Origin: VRUE01 sp963702705
GTDB lineage: Bacteria; Actinomycetota; Thermoleophilia; Solirubrobacterales; 70-9
DNA: 64,000 nucleotides
NCBI GenBank assembly: GCA_963702705.1
Contig: CAVPDR010000002.1
Span: 868,001 to 932,000, forward strand
Direction: 5' to 3'
Below the pieces are notes generated by a model. The model was given only the letters and a program-made list of their open reading frames with translations, ran no database searches and had not been told where the DNA came from. Shown one piece after another: positions 55,154 through 63,773 of the stretch. The translations under genes and the position numbers were made by a program. How positions within the stretch are numbered: the first letter of the stretch is position 1; the number at the start of each line of letters is the position of its first letter.

Positions 55154-55363
55154 CTATTTCTTGCCGAGCACGTTCCCGACTCGGGTCCAATGCAGGTCGG
55201 CAGCCTCACCGATCTCGCGGAGCGTCAGCCCCGCTTTCCGCGCTCGCTCGAAGCTTTCGCGCCGAGCCTGGCGCGCGTCCTCGACCTTGCCTTGCGCGCC
55301 CTCCAGCTTGGCTTGGGCACGGCGCACGTCGTCGCGTGCTTTCTGCCGTTGGTCCTTCGCCAT
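55154..55363 (-). CDS. Hypothetical 69-residue protein with a helix-turn-helix-like end
   Basis: MAKDQRQKARDDVRRAQAKL then a charged helix (EGAQGKVEDARQARRESFER) and AGLTLREIGEAADLHWTRVG, ending NVLGKK. The C-terminal segment has the spacing of a helix-turn-helix (LREIGEAADLHWTRVG). The ATG at 55363 is preferred since upstream residues are Arg-rich and translate the tRNA-proximal region. Unknown function; first gene inside the right end of element 2. Confidence 0.6.
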   Translation of the reverse strand: MAKDQRQKARDDVRRAQAKLEGAQGKVEDARQARRESFERARKAGLTLREIGEAADLHWTRVGNVLGKK

Positions 55364-55537
55364 TGACGCGGAGCCTATTCGCCACCCGCGACGCTGCCGA
55401 AATGACACCAAGATGCGACCACGACCTTGCGGAACGGGTCGGAATCGCCCGGATTGGCGCGGAACGGCAAATCGAGGAGAAGCGCGGCGTTTGGCTCTAT
55501 ACCGGGCATAGAACGGCATCGCGGGGAAAGCAACGAA

Positions 55538-55580
55538 ATGCGCCCGGAGAGAATCGAACTCTCGACCTCCGGCTTGAAAG
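55538..55580. repeat. Right attachment site of element 2 (within the tRNA gene)
   Basis: 43 bp identical to 47645-47687. It spans the 3' half of the tRNA gene, from the base before the discriminator through the anticodon loop. Left of it lies element 2; right of it lies the rest of the tRNA. This is the expected result of integration at a tRNA 3' end with reconstitution of the gene. Confidence 0.9.
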
Positions 55581-55634
55581 ACCGGCGCTCTTTGGGCCTC
55601 GTTAAAAGCCCGTTGACCACTGAGCTACGGGCGC
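55539..55634 (-). tRNA. tRNA-Glu (anticodon TTC) with an enlarged D-loop
   Basis: Acceptor stem GCGCCCG/CGGGCGC pairs perfectly (55634-55628 with 55546-55540). The anticodon arm CCGGT-CTTTCAA-GCCGG reads TTC, and the T arm GAGAG-TTCGATT-CTCTC is standard. Between GCTCAGTGGTC and the expected GAGC of the D arm lies an extra stretch of about 23 bases with a GGGC...GCCC hairpin, giving a 96-base gene. It may be an inserted hairpin that impairs function, or an alternative D stem (GCTC with GGGC). It is the target of the tandem elements. Confidence 0.7.
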
Positions 55635-55668
55635 TCACGCATCCCTGCGTGATCAGATTATGCCGGTC

Positions 55669-56811
55669 TTAGAGCCCGAACGTCTTGGCGATGATGTTGC
55701 GCTGGATCTCCGAGGTGCCGCCGTAGATGGTGGAGACCAGGGAGGTGCGGACGAGGCGCTCCATGTCGTACTCGGAGGCGTAGCCGTAGCCGCCCATCAT
55801 CTGCATGCCCTCGAGCGCGGCGCGCTTGGTCACCTCGGTGACGAAGAGCTTCACCATCGAGGCCTCACGGGGAAGCATCCGGTCGGGGTCCTCGTCGGTC
55901 AGGCTGGCGACCCAGCGGGTCATCAGGCGGGCCGCCTCGATGTCGGTCGCCATGTCGGCGATGCGGTGCTGGAGCGACTGGAAGGAGCCGATCGGGCGGC
56001 CGAACTGCTCACGCTCCTTGACGTAGACGATGAGGTCATCGAAAACGCGCTGAGCGATGCCGAGCATCGTCGCGGCGAGGATCAGGCGCTCGACGTTGAG
56101 CCCGGCCATCAGCTGCGTCCAGGCCTGGTCGACCTGGCCGAGGACGGCGTCGGCGGGCGCCTCGACATCGGTGAAGTAGAGGTGGTTGGTGTCGCGGCCG
56201 CCCATCGTGTCGATCGGGACGACCTCGAGCCCCTCGGCATCGCGCGAGACCCAGATCATCGTCATCCCCTCGTGCTTGGAGGCCGAGCGGGTGGTGCGGC
56301 AGACCACGAGGACGTGGTCGGCGATATGGGCGTTGGAGCAGAAGACCTTCTGGCCGTTGAGTACGTAGCCGCCGTCGACGCTCTCGGCAAAGGTGGAGAG
56401 GGCGCCGACGTCGGAGCCCGCCTCGGGCTCAGTCATCGCGATCGCCTCGACCGCGCCGGCGGCGATGCCGCCGAGGATTTCCTCCTTCTGCGCCTCGGTG
56501 CCGAAGCGCTTCGTCGCGCCGGCAACGATCAGGGTCGTCGCGTAGCCGCCGATCGGGGCCAGCGCGCGCGAGGTCTCCTCCATGAAGATGCAGGCATCGA
56601 GCATGGTGCCGCCCGAGCCGCCGTACTCTTCCGGGATCGTCACGCCGAGCCAGCCGAGCTCGGCCATTTCCTTGTAGATCGTCTCGTTATGGTGCTCGGT
56701 GTAGCCCTCGGTGAGACGCTCGCGCTGATCCGCCGTGCCGCACTCGTGATCGCAGTAGCGGCGGATCGCGTCGACGAAGTCCTCCTGCTCGTCGGAAAGG
56801 GCGAAGTCCAC
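55669..56811 (-). CDS. Acyl-CoA dehydrogenase
   Basis: 380 residues, the usual length. MDFALSDEQEDFVDAIRRYC begins the N-terminal helical domain; AMTEPEAGSDVGALSTFAES is the first family signature around the FAD and substrate site. NVERLILAATMLGIAQRVFD and RPIGSFQSLQHRIADMATDI lead to the C-terminal STIYGGTSEIQRNIIAKTFG. The residue before GTSEIQ is Gly, not the Glu of MCAD. The catalytic base is therefore probably the Glu in NVERL, as in isovaleryl-CoA-type enzymes. It uses FAD and passes electrons to ETF. It stands alone between the two tRNA genes. Confidence 0.93.
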   Translation of the reverse strand: MDFALSDEQEDFVDAIRRYCDHECGTADQRERLTEGYTEHHNETIYKEMAELGWLGVTIPEEYGGSGGTMLDACIFMEETSRALAPIGGYATTLIVAGATKRFGTEAQKEEILGGIAAGAVEAIAMTEPEAGSDVGALSTFAESVDGGYVLNGQKVFCSNAHIADHVLVVCRTTRSASKHEGMTMIWVSRDAEGLEVVPIDTMGGRDTNHLYFTDVEAPADAVLGQVDQAWTQLMAGLNVERLILAATMLGIAQRVFDDLIVYVKEREQFGRPIGSFQSLQHRIADMATDIEAARLMTRWVASLTDEDPDRMLPREASMVKLFVTEVTKRAALEGMQMMGGYGYASEYDMERLVRTSLVSTIYGGTSEIQRNIIAKTFGL

Positions 56812-56865
56812 GAAGCGGCAGCCTAACGATCCTGCAAGCCAAACCGTTCAGTCACGGCTCAGAAA

Positions 56866-56938
56866 AGCCCAGGACGAGACTCGAACTCGTGACCCCTTCC
56901 TTACCATGGATGTGCTCTACCAACTGAGCTACCCGGGC
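56866..56938 (-). tRNA. tRNA-Thr (anticodon GGT)
   Basis: 73 bases: acceptor GCCCGGG/CCTGGGC, D arm GCTCAGTTGGTAGAGC, anticodon loop ATGGTAA reading GGT, T arm TCACGAGTTCGAGTCTCGTC region. The anticodon stem CATCC/GGAAG has one A-A mismatch. Both ends are clear. It lies between the acyl-CoA dehydrogenase gene and the third integrase. Confidence 0.9.
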
Positions 56939-57028
56939 GGGAAGGCATTCGCGCCTGCCGACGGATCTTAGAGCCTTAGGCGTCTTCGTCCTGATTCGCC
57001 CTCATTCGTTCTCGCGCAACCAAGGCGC

Positions 57029-58267
57029 CTACAAAGCCGCAGCAAGACGTGCCTCCATCTTGCCTCTCCGCTTCGCGCTGCGCTCGGCCGACTTGATCTC
57101 GTGGATATAGATCTTCCTTGTCACCGTCGCGTCCTTGTGCCCAAGCTGCCAGGCAAGTTCTTCGGCTTGATCGCCGTCCTGGATTGCCTCCGACGCGCAG
57201 TTATGCCTAAAGGAATGGAAGGAGGGCAACGCGCCCCTCGGTACCTTGATCGGCTTGTCCTCGCCATCCTTTTCATGCAGGATCGGAAAGGTTGGGTTTC
57301 CGTCGGCGTCTTTCGCCCGTTTTTGGATGCTCCGCAACGCTCTGGCGACGTTGCGCTGATTGATCGCCTTGCCACTCTGGGTACAGAAGAAGAAATCGCT
57401 CGGCTTCTTGTGCGGGCTTTCGTCCATGCGCGCGGCAAGCATGGACGCCAGCGTGAAAGGCACCTCGACTTCGCGTTCGGCTGCTTCGGTCTTCAGTCTC
57501 TGCCTCTTGCCCTTGCGATCGACTTGATAGAGAAAGTCGACAGTCGCCTCGGTTTGGTCGCTGAGGTCGACGTCTTCCCTTGCTAGGCCCAAGCACTCAG
57601 AAATTCGCGGCCCGACGTTTACCGCAAGAATGAACATCGTCTTATACGGCTCGTGGGCAGCCGCCAGCGTTTGCGCTAGCTCGTCTTTCGTGAACACCCT
57701 CTTCTTCTTCGCCTCTGCGATCTTCGGACGCTCGGAGGGTTCCAACAGCGAAAGACTTTGCTCGCCATGCCAGTCCATGCGTCGGGCGGCGAACTTGTAG
57801 ACGCCGCGAGCCGCCTTGAGGATCGTCTCGATCGTCGACTCCGCCAATCCTTCGACTCGAAGCTCCCTTATGAGGCGAGCCCAATCGTCAGCATCAATCC
57901 GATCCATCCGCCGGTTGCCGAAGCGAGGGCGAAGATGCTTCTCTATCGAATTACAAAGACCGCTTCTCGTTTGAGGGCGCAAGTCGATCACACGCTCGGC
58001 CAGATAGCGGTCCGCCGCCTTTCCGAACTTCAGGCGCGGATTGCCCTTTGGGCGCTCGCCTTTACCTCGACGCGCGAGCGCAACGTCGCGCGCGATCCGT
58101 GCCTCGCCAAGCTTGGGTCCGATCGTCTCGTACCTCTGCTGGCCATTCCCGTCCCGATAGCCAATCTCATAAATCTTTACCCCCGCAGCATCGTGGCGGA
58201 AGTAGAGATTGTGATTGGACCCGCCGGGAACTCGCTTCCGGCGGGAGCTAGTCTGAGCCTTGCTCAT
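57029..58267 (-). CDS. int: Tyrosine recombinase (integrase) of the third element
   Basis: 412 residues from the Met at 58267 (MSKAQTSSRRKRVPGGSNHN). The N-terminal arm-binding and core-binding regions are followed by the catalytic Arg (LAVNVGPRISECLGLARED), His-x-x-Arg (SFHSFRHNCASEAI), the GH motif (QLGHKDATVTRKIYIHE) and the nucleophile Tyr within it. It differs from the element-2 integrase. Its end lies about 90 bases from the 5' side of the tRNA-Thr. The start overlaps the excisionase gene by about 20 bases. Confidence 0.93.
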   Translation of the reverse strand: MSKAQTSSRRKRVPGGSNHNLYFRHDAAGVKIYEIGYRDGNGQQRYETIGPKLGEARIARDVALARRGKGERPKGNPRLKFGKAADRYLAERVIDLRPQTRSGLCNSIEKHLRPRFGNRRMDRIDADDWARLIRELRVEGLAESTIETILKAARGVYKFAARRMDWHGEQSLSLLEPSERPKIAEAKKKRVFTKDELAQTLAAAHEPYKTMFILAVNVGPRISECLGLAREDVDLSDQTEATVDFLYQVDRKGKRQRLKTEAAEREVEVPFTLASMLAARMDESPHKKPSDFFFCTQSGKAINQRNVARALRSIQKRAKDADGNPTFPILHEKDGEDKPIKVPRGALPSFHSFRHNCASEAIQDGDQAEELAWQLGHKDATVTRKIYIHEIKSAERSAKRRGKMEARLAAAL

Positions 58268-58652
58268 GGAGATGCACCTCCGTGGGCCGGTGGCCCCGGA
58301 CGGTGCAACGTCGCGGGGCCACTTTTGATCTGTCTTTGGTGGCTCCAATTTTAGCGTCTGGAGGCCGCCACGCGGTAGTCCCGGGAAGCTCATCCTGTCG
58401 CCAGCGGTCGAGTTCGCTGCGCTTGAAATAGCAACGTCCTCCCGGTACGTCTTGAGCGAACGGGATCGATCCAGCGGCGGTCAACTTCCGCACGGTGGAA
58501 ATTGGAACTGCTAGGTAATCAGCCGCCTTCGCGCTCGTCATCCAGCCGTCGTCCATTGCCTGCGGCCCTAGACGTGCTGCGACCTTCTCCGCCAAGACAT
58601 TGGCCAGGGCCTCCACCTCAACCAGATCAATAGAGATCGGGGACATGGCCAA
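58248..58652 (-). CDS. Excisionase-like DNA-binding protein
   Basis: 134 residues: VEALANVLAEKVAARLGPQA, then the HTH_17 core WMTSAKAADYLAVPISTVRK, LTAAGSIPFAQDVPGGRCYF and KRSELDRWRQDELPG. The last 40 residues are low-complexity and overlap the integrase start. Met3 (58646) is an equally good start. Typical partner of tyrosine integrases in mobile elements. Confidence 0.82.
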   Translation of the reverse strand: MAMSPISIDLVEVEALANVLAEKVAARLGPQAMDDGWMTSAKAADYLAVPISTVRKLTAAGSIPFAQDVPGGRCYFKRSELDRWRQDELPGTTAWRPPDAKIGATKDRSKVAPRRCTVRGHRPTEVHLHEQGSD

Positions 58653-58738
58653 CTCTCACTTTCTCTCGCGCTCAGGATCGAGCGGGAGCCAAATCGACCA
58701 GCTCCTGTGATCGCGGGCGTCGAAAAAATTGGCCGCGG

Positions 58739-60271
58739 TCAAGTGCGCTCCCTCGCCTGGCGCCGACTTCTGCGATGGCGGCGAATGACCTCCTTGACAT
58801 CTCGCCCGACGTGCCGCGCCCAGAACTCGATCCTGGCTTTGGCAATCGCGAAGTACTCCGCATTCCTCTCGATGCCGATGAATTGAAAGCCATCAAGGAC
58901 CGCTCCGCAGCCAGTGGAACCGGAACCTAGGAACGGATCTAGGACGACGCCGCCTGGCGGAGTGACAAGCCGGACAAGCCGCCGCTCAACATCGATCGGC
59001 TTAACCGTCGGATGAAAATTTGCCATCCGAGACTCACCTTCATCGCCTCGCCGGGGGCCGATGCCCGAGCTTGATCCCTCCAGCCCGACATCCCTCTCAG
59101 CTCGGGAGGGCTTGGAGCAGTAGAAGAAGCGAGAGGCGCCGCCTTCGTTCGCGGGGAAATCGTTGCGCACGCGGCTACCGAGGCCACCTCGATACCCGAG
59201 GCCCTCGCGCTGAGTGCCAGCCGAGAGATGACCAGACGTCAACACCCCGCTCTGTGCATCCAACTCGGCTACCGGGCAGCCGGGGACGCAATTCCGTGGC
59301 TTGCAGTCCTCATGGTGGCTGAAGATCACGTTGTTGGGCCAGCGGCCGACAGCATTTCCTCCGCGTTGCCCAGGACGAAATGCGAAGTCCGTAGAACCCT
59401 TGCCGACATAGCGCCGGTCCGCCGATGACTCCCCGTCGCGATCCCTACCCTCGCCACCGCCGATCCGGCAGCCATCGATGTTCAGGGCGCCGCAACCGTG
59501 CTCCAGCACATTCTCCGCCACGGTCCCAGTGAGGGGCTTGCGGGCAACGACGATGGGCTCGTGGGCGGGCTTTAGGGCAGTGCCCCATCCATCCCATTCA
59601 ACGACCCCAGGCCTTGCTTTGGTTATCGCCCTTGAGACGTTGAGGGACTTTGGGAAGCCGGACCCGTACAGCCACATGACCGAGTCGCGAATCTCGAAGC
59701 CAGCATCCTCTATTGCGCAAGCGAGCCGATGGTAAGTACGTGTACCGCCAAAGGCCAGAAGATGGCCGCCCGGCCTGAGGACGCGCTTCGCCTCTAGCGC
59801 CCAGAGCCGACACCACTCCCCAAAGGCAAGCGAGGTCGGGGGCGCTGGATCGATCGGCTCCTTCCGCCACTCGCCAGCACCACAGGGCTCGTGCACCTTG
59901 CGGAACTGGTCGCGCTTTCCGCAGCTCACACAGCGGCTGGTCATCGGCAGCTTGCCACCGCCGTAGGCGACGTGGCTGCGCCCGGGGTAGACGCCAGCGC
60001 CATTGCCCGATGTGAGCCGGCCGTGGCTGCCAGCGCGGTCTCCGCGATGCCGCGCGGTGCCGGGATCGTCCATCCGGAATCGATCCCATTCCTTCCCCAT
60101 GAACTCCAGGCCGTAGGGCGGATCGGTAACGATCGAGTCGACGCTCTCCGGTTCCAGGGCTGCCATCACCTCAATGCAGTCGCCCTGAAGCAGCCTGACC
60201 CCGGATGAGCGCTGCGACGCTTCGCCGGCACAGGCGCCGCGCACCCTCTTCCAATTTCTCTCCGCAGCCAC
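58739..60271 (-). CDS. DNA adenine/cytosine-N4 methyltransferase with an internal Cys cluster
   Basis: 510 residues, GTG start overlapping the previous stop. The catalytic motif is TDPPY at 49-53 (SIVTDPPYGLEFMGKEWDRF), and the AdoMet-binding FxGxG motif is at 445-454 (VVLDPFLGSGSTG). This order (DPPY first, FxGxG last) marks the beta group. Residues around 130-155 have SRCVSCGKRDQFRKVHEPCG, a zinc-finger-like insertion. No restriction endonuclease is next to it, so it is likely an orphan element-borne methyltransferase. Target sequence unknown. Confidence 0.88.
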   Translation of the reverse strand: MAAERNWKRVRGACAGEASQRSSGVRLLQGDCIEVMAALEPESVDSIVTDPPYGLEFMGKEWDRFRMDDPGTARHRGDRAGSHGRLTSGNGAGVYPGRSHVAYGGGKLPMTSRCVSCGKRDQFRKVHEPCGAGEWRKEPIDPAPPTSLAFGEWCRLWALEAKRVLRPGGHLLAFGGTRTYHRLACAIEDAGFEIRDSVMWLYGSGFPKSLNVSRAITKARPGVVEWDGWGTALKPAHEPIVVARKPLTGTVAENVLEHGCGALNIDGCRIGGGEGRDRDGESSADRRYVGKGSTDFAFRPGQRGGNAVGRWPNNVIFSHHEDCKPRNCVPGCPVAELDAQSGVLTSGHLSAGTQREGLGYRGGLGSRVRNDFPANEGGASRFFYCSKPSRAERDVGLEGSSSGIGPRRGDEGESRMANFHPTVKPIDVERRLVRLVTPPGGVVLDPFLGSGSTGCGAVLDGFQFIGIERNAEYFAIAKARIEFWARHVGRDVKEVIRRHRRSRRQARERT

Positions 60272-61152
60272 TAACCCGCCTCAGCTTCCTTGCGGTCGGG
60301 CACGAGCCAATCAACTGACTCCTCGGGGTCGCGGGCGTCAGTGAAAATCGGCGCGAAGGGGCCGTGCTCGGCCAGGTCCTCGGCAAGGCACAACCGAACC
60401 GATAGGTCGAGTGAGCCGACGAAATCTGGATCGTGTCGCAAGATCGCCACAGCGGCGTCGCGTCGCCGCTGCAGCGCCGCCCGCTCCGCGCCGGCCAAAA
60501 CGCAGATGACCGGCGGGAAGGACGGGTACTGCGAGCGCCACAGCGGCTCGCCCTGCTTGCTCTCGGCGCGCAACAGGCGCCCGTAGCAAGCCAGCTCCGC
60601 CGCCAGGCGATCGACAGAGAGGGTCGCGCGGTCCAACTCGAGAAAACGCTGTTCGACCACGACCTCCGAGGCGGTCAATCGCACGTAGGTGAGGACAGCG
60701 TCGGCGAAGAGCGAGCGCACCCGCCGGCCGTACCCGAGCCGGTGAACGACCTCGTGGCGCCATGCCAGCGGCCCGCACTCGTCGCCGCGCTCGCGGGCGG
60801 CGCGCAGGAAGCAGATCGCCGCGTCGTTGACAGCGAGCGTGTGTCGCTGCAGCGGCCCGACCGCTGCGTCTGAGTCGAGCAGCCTTGGCATCTCCTCCAG
60901 CAGGCCGGCACCGAGCGCAGCCCGGGCGCCGCGCTCGGTGGCATACCAAAGCCGCCGCGGAGCCCCTGCCACTCCGCCGCCCACGACGAACGCCGCGAGC
61001 CCGGCATCGGCGAGGAACGCCAGCGCCATTCGCGCCCAGCGGGGACTACGGTCGGGAAAGTGGACCTGGCGGACTTGCGGCGTGGAGAGAACTCGGTGCT
61101 GGGCGAGCGATGCGAGAAGCTCTGTTGCCGCCATCGGCACGGTGAGATTCAC
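60271..61152 (-). CDS. Replication-relaxation family protein
   Basis: 293 residues. The N-terminal winged-helix part (ELLASLAQHRVLSTPQVRQV, HFPDRSPRWARMALAFLADA) and RRLWYATERGARAALGAG match the Replic_Relax family. This family is found in actinobacterial and firmicute mobile elements, where it takes part in plasmid or element replication or relaxation. The C terminus is Asp/Glu-rich (ARDPEESVDWLVP). It starts inside the coupling-protein stop (ATGA) and its stop overlaps the methyltransferase GTG. Confidence 0.82.
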   Translation of the reverse strand: MNLTVPMAATELLASLAQHRVLSTPQVRQVHFPDRSPRWARMALAFLADAGLAAFVVGGGVAGAPRRLWYATERGARAALGAGLLEEMPRLLDSDAAVGPLQRHTLAVNDAAICFLRAARERGDECGPLAWRHEVVHRLGYGRRVRSLFADAVLTYVRLTASEVVVEQRFLELDRATLSVDRLAAELACYGRLLRAESKQGEPLWRSQYPSFPPVICVLAGAERAALQRRRDAAVAILRHDPDFVGSLDLSVRLCLAEDLAEHGPFAPIFTDARDPEESVDWLVPDRKEAEAG

Positions 61153-63773
61153 TCAGGCCTCCTCGCAACGCGGACCGGCTCCAAGCGGCCCTGTCGCCGT
61201 CGCCCCTCGGTGTGCCATCGCGAGCGTTTGCCTGAGTCACCCCGCAGCGCGGTGAGGATGCGATCGTCCAAGCCGTCGAGATGCGCGGCGACCTCGGCGG
61301 CCGATTGCCGCGGGGCGGCAGCGTGACGCCGGCCCTCGCAACCGCGCCGGGCGACCGGCGCCTCGCCTAGAACGTCCTCGACCCGGACTCCGCCCAGGGC
61401 GAAGGGCGCGCTGAGGCTGCCCTTGTGGGTGACCTGGGCGATGAAGCGGAAGCGCTCCAGCTTGGTCAGCGCCTCGGGGCTGACCCGCCCGCCCCACTCC
61501 TTAGTTATGAGCGCGGCTGCATGGGAGTTGAGCGTTGAGGCGAGTAGGTGCGAGCGGTTCGTCGTCAGCGCGTTCAAGGTCGCGGCGCTGAGCCGCTCGG
61601 GGTTCTGGTTGAGGAGGACCGCCCGCAGGCCGAACTTGGCGCTCTGCTCCAAGAGCGCGGCGAGGTTGCCCGAGGCGGCCCCGTCATAGCTCTGCACCTC
61701 GTCGAGGAAGACCCAGAACGGCTTTCGCCGCTCGAGCGGAAGGCCGCCCCGACCTCGGGCAGCGTGCAGCAGGTCGAAGAGCAGCAGGTTGGCGATGAGC
61801 CGATCCCGGGTGCCGCCCGCCCCCGGGCAGGCGAGGACGATCTTGCCGGTGTCCATCGCCTCGCGCACGCGGTAGGTGCTGCGGCTCTGGCCGAGGAGCG
61901 CGGCGATGCGGCTGGAGCGGCGCAGGCGGTCGACCATGTTGGTGACCGGGGTGATCGCCTCGGCCGCCAGCAGCGGGAAGCGGTCGGTCCAGAAGCGCTG
62001 GTCGGCGCGCGGCAGGAACGGCAGCGCTGCCCGCCGCCACTCGGCGTCGCTCAACAGCGTCGGGATCTGGAAGATCGTCGGCGCCAGCTCGGCATCGAGT
62101 CGCCCGGCGATTGCCGCGAGCGCGGCTGCGGCCTGGGTGGTCAGGTTGATCGCGCGGGTCGAGCGCTCGCCCCATTCGAGCGCTGAGGCAAAGGCATCGA
62201 CTATCGCCTCGACCCGGCCCTCACTCTCGGCGGCGCCCCCGCCCAGCTCAAAGAGGTTCCAGCCGGGCAGCTCGGAGGAGCTGCCCGGACCGAGGTCGAT
62301 CCGCACAACTCGCTCGGCGTCGACGTCCGTGAGGTAAGGCGCAATCCTCTCCAGGCCATCGCCGTGCGGATCGAGGAAGAGGCCGCCGTGACCGCACCTG
62401 ACGACATGGGCGAACTGCGCGATCGCGGACTCGGTCTTGCCGTAGCGCGAGCGGCCACAGACATAGACGAAGAAGGTGTCTGCGGTCTGAACCCCGACGA
62501 GCTGCTTGCCCGACTCGGTAGTGACCTGGCCGATGGGGATCAAGTCACCCCGGCCCTCTTTGAAGGTGGGCAGCTCGGGCGGTGGCGAGAGAAGTGCCCC
62601 CGAGCGAAGGACGTTGCGCTCGCCGCAGTAGACGGTCGGCGGCTTGAGGAACCCGGCCAGCTCCCGCGCCGTCAGGATCGTCTTACGGGCCGGCCGGAAA
62701 AGGCCGGTGGCGAAACGGCGGTCAAAGCTGCCGCGCCGCATCGGAATGTCGGAGCCGAGGAAGGCGAGGCCGGGGATCGACAGGCCCGAAGCCCGCAGGT
62801 AGTTACGCTCGGCCAGGGGCCGGAAGGCAGCGAGCAGGCCCGACATCGCCGCTTCGGCCTGGCCGCGAGTCGGTGCCTCGCTACGCAAGAGGATCTGCGC
62901 CTCGAACAGCTCGCCGGACTCGCGCCGCTTCGCGTCCACGGCCCGCACTGCCCCGCTGCGCTCAACTTGCTCCTGGGGGTCGGGGCGGCCGCGACGGCGC
63001 TCTTCGCCGGTCAGCAGCGCGGCCCAGCCGCGGCGTTCGCCGTGGAGGCGGCGGGCCTGCCGTCGCAGTCGACGCCGCAGTCGAGCCGCGCGAAACCCAC
63101 TCGCCGGAAGCAGGTCGACGCAGACGCTCGCGTCCTCGGTGTCCGAATGCAGCCGCCCGATCGCCGCGGCAAACGGCTGCAGCGGATCGGGCTTTGGCAA
63201 GAGCCGCGCCAGCGGCTCGACGCTCGGGCGGGCCAGCACCAGCTCGGTGCGCAGCACCGCGCGCTCGCCGCTCGGCACAGCGCTGAGCACCTCGGCGGCG
63301 GGGCGCTCTTCGACCCCCTCGAAGCTGCGTAGAGCCGTGCGCAACGCCTCGCCTGCCCGCTCGGGAACCTCCAGTATGTAGACGAGCCGTCGCTCGGAAT
63401 CCCTGGCGAGCTGTATGCGAATTGCACTGGCGCGGCGGTCGACCCAACCGGCAACCCTGCGCTCGCTGGCAGCGAGCTGGGCGGCGAAGCGAAGCACGGC
63501 ATCGGGCTCGGCATCGAACTCGTCGGCGGGCACGATCGCGACGGCGCGGCGCGATCGCAGCGTGCGGCGGGTTGCCAAGAAGCGATGCATAGCCAGCGCG
63601 GCGGCGATAGCGATGGCGCCGAGAGCGAGGGGCGCGAGCGCGAGCGCCGATGCGGAGAGATGCTCGACTTGGATGCTCGATATGAGCCGCCAGAGCGCGA
63701 GCAGCAGCGCAGCGGCGAAGATCGCAAGCATCGGTCGTGGGTCGGAGCGGTTCGAGTTCGAGATCACGACCAC
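61149..63773 (-). CDS. Type IV secretion coupling protein-like ATPase (TraD/VirD4-TraG group)
   Basis: 874 residues from a GTG at 63773 (VVVISNSNRSDPRPMLAIFA); other starts are possible. Two N-terminal membrane spans (MLAIFAAALLLALWRLISS and LALAPLALGAIAIAAALAM) precede a long cytosolic part. The Walker A is VCGRSRYGKTESAIAQFA, and the Walker B is FWVFLDEVQSYDG, followed by LLEQSAKFGLRAVLLNQNPE and LTTNRSHLLASTLNS. In conjugation such proteins bring DNA to the secretion channel. Its presence with a replication-relaxation gene suggests a conjugative or mobilizable element extending beyond the window. Confidence 0.82.
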   Translation of the reverse strand: MVVISNSNRSDPRPMLAIFAAALLLALWRLISSIQVEHLSASALALAPLALGAIAIAAALAMHRFLATRRTLRSRRAVAIVPADEFDAEPDAVLRFAAQLAASERRVAGWVDRRASAIRIQLARDSERRLVYILEVPERAGEALRTALRSFEGVEERPAAEVLSAVPSGERAVLRTELVLARPSVEPLARLLPKPDPLQPFAAAIGRLHSDTEDASVCVDLLPASGFRAARLRRRLRRQARRLHGERRGWAALLTGEERRRGRPDPQEQVERSGAVRAVDAKRRESGELFEAQILLRSEAPTRGQAEAAMSGLLAAFRPLAERNYLRASGLSIPGLAFLGSDIPMRRGSFDRRFATGLFRPARKTILTARELAGFLKPPTVYCGERNVLRSGALLSPPPELPTFKEGRGDLIPIGQVTTESGKQLVGVQTADTFFVYVCGRSRYGKTESAIAQFAHVVRCGHGGLFLDPHGDGLERIAPYLTDVDAERVVRIDLGPGSSSELPGWNLFELGGGAAESEGRVEAIVDAFASALEWGERSTRAINLTTQAAAALAAIAGRLDAELAPTIFQIPTLLSDAEWRRAALPFLPRADQRFWTDRFPLLAAEAITPVTNMVDRLRRSSRIAALLGQSRSTYRVREAMDTGKIVLACPGAGGTRDRLIANLLLFDLLHAARGRGGLPLERRKPFWVFLDEVQSYDGAASGNLAALLEQSAKFGLRAVLLNQNPERLSAATLNALTTNRSHLLASTLNSHAAALITKEWGGRVSPEALTKLERFRFIAQVTHKGSLSAPFALGGVRVEDVLGEAPVARRGCEGRRHAAAPRQSAAEVAAHLDGLDDRILTALRGDSGKRSRWHTEGRRRQGRLEPVRVARRPE

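Noticed and set aside
42975..55580. CRISPR array
   Set aside because: The repeated units are three tRNA-derived copies many kilobases apart, not short regularly spaced repeats, and no cas gene is seen.
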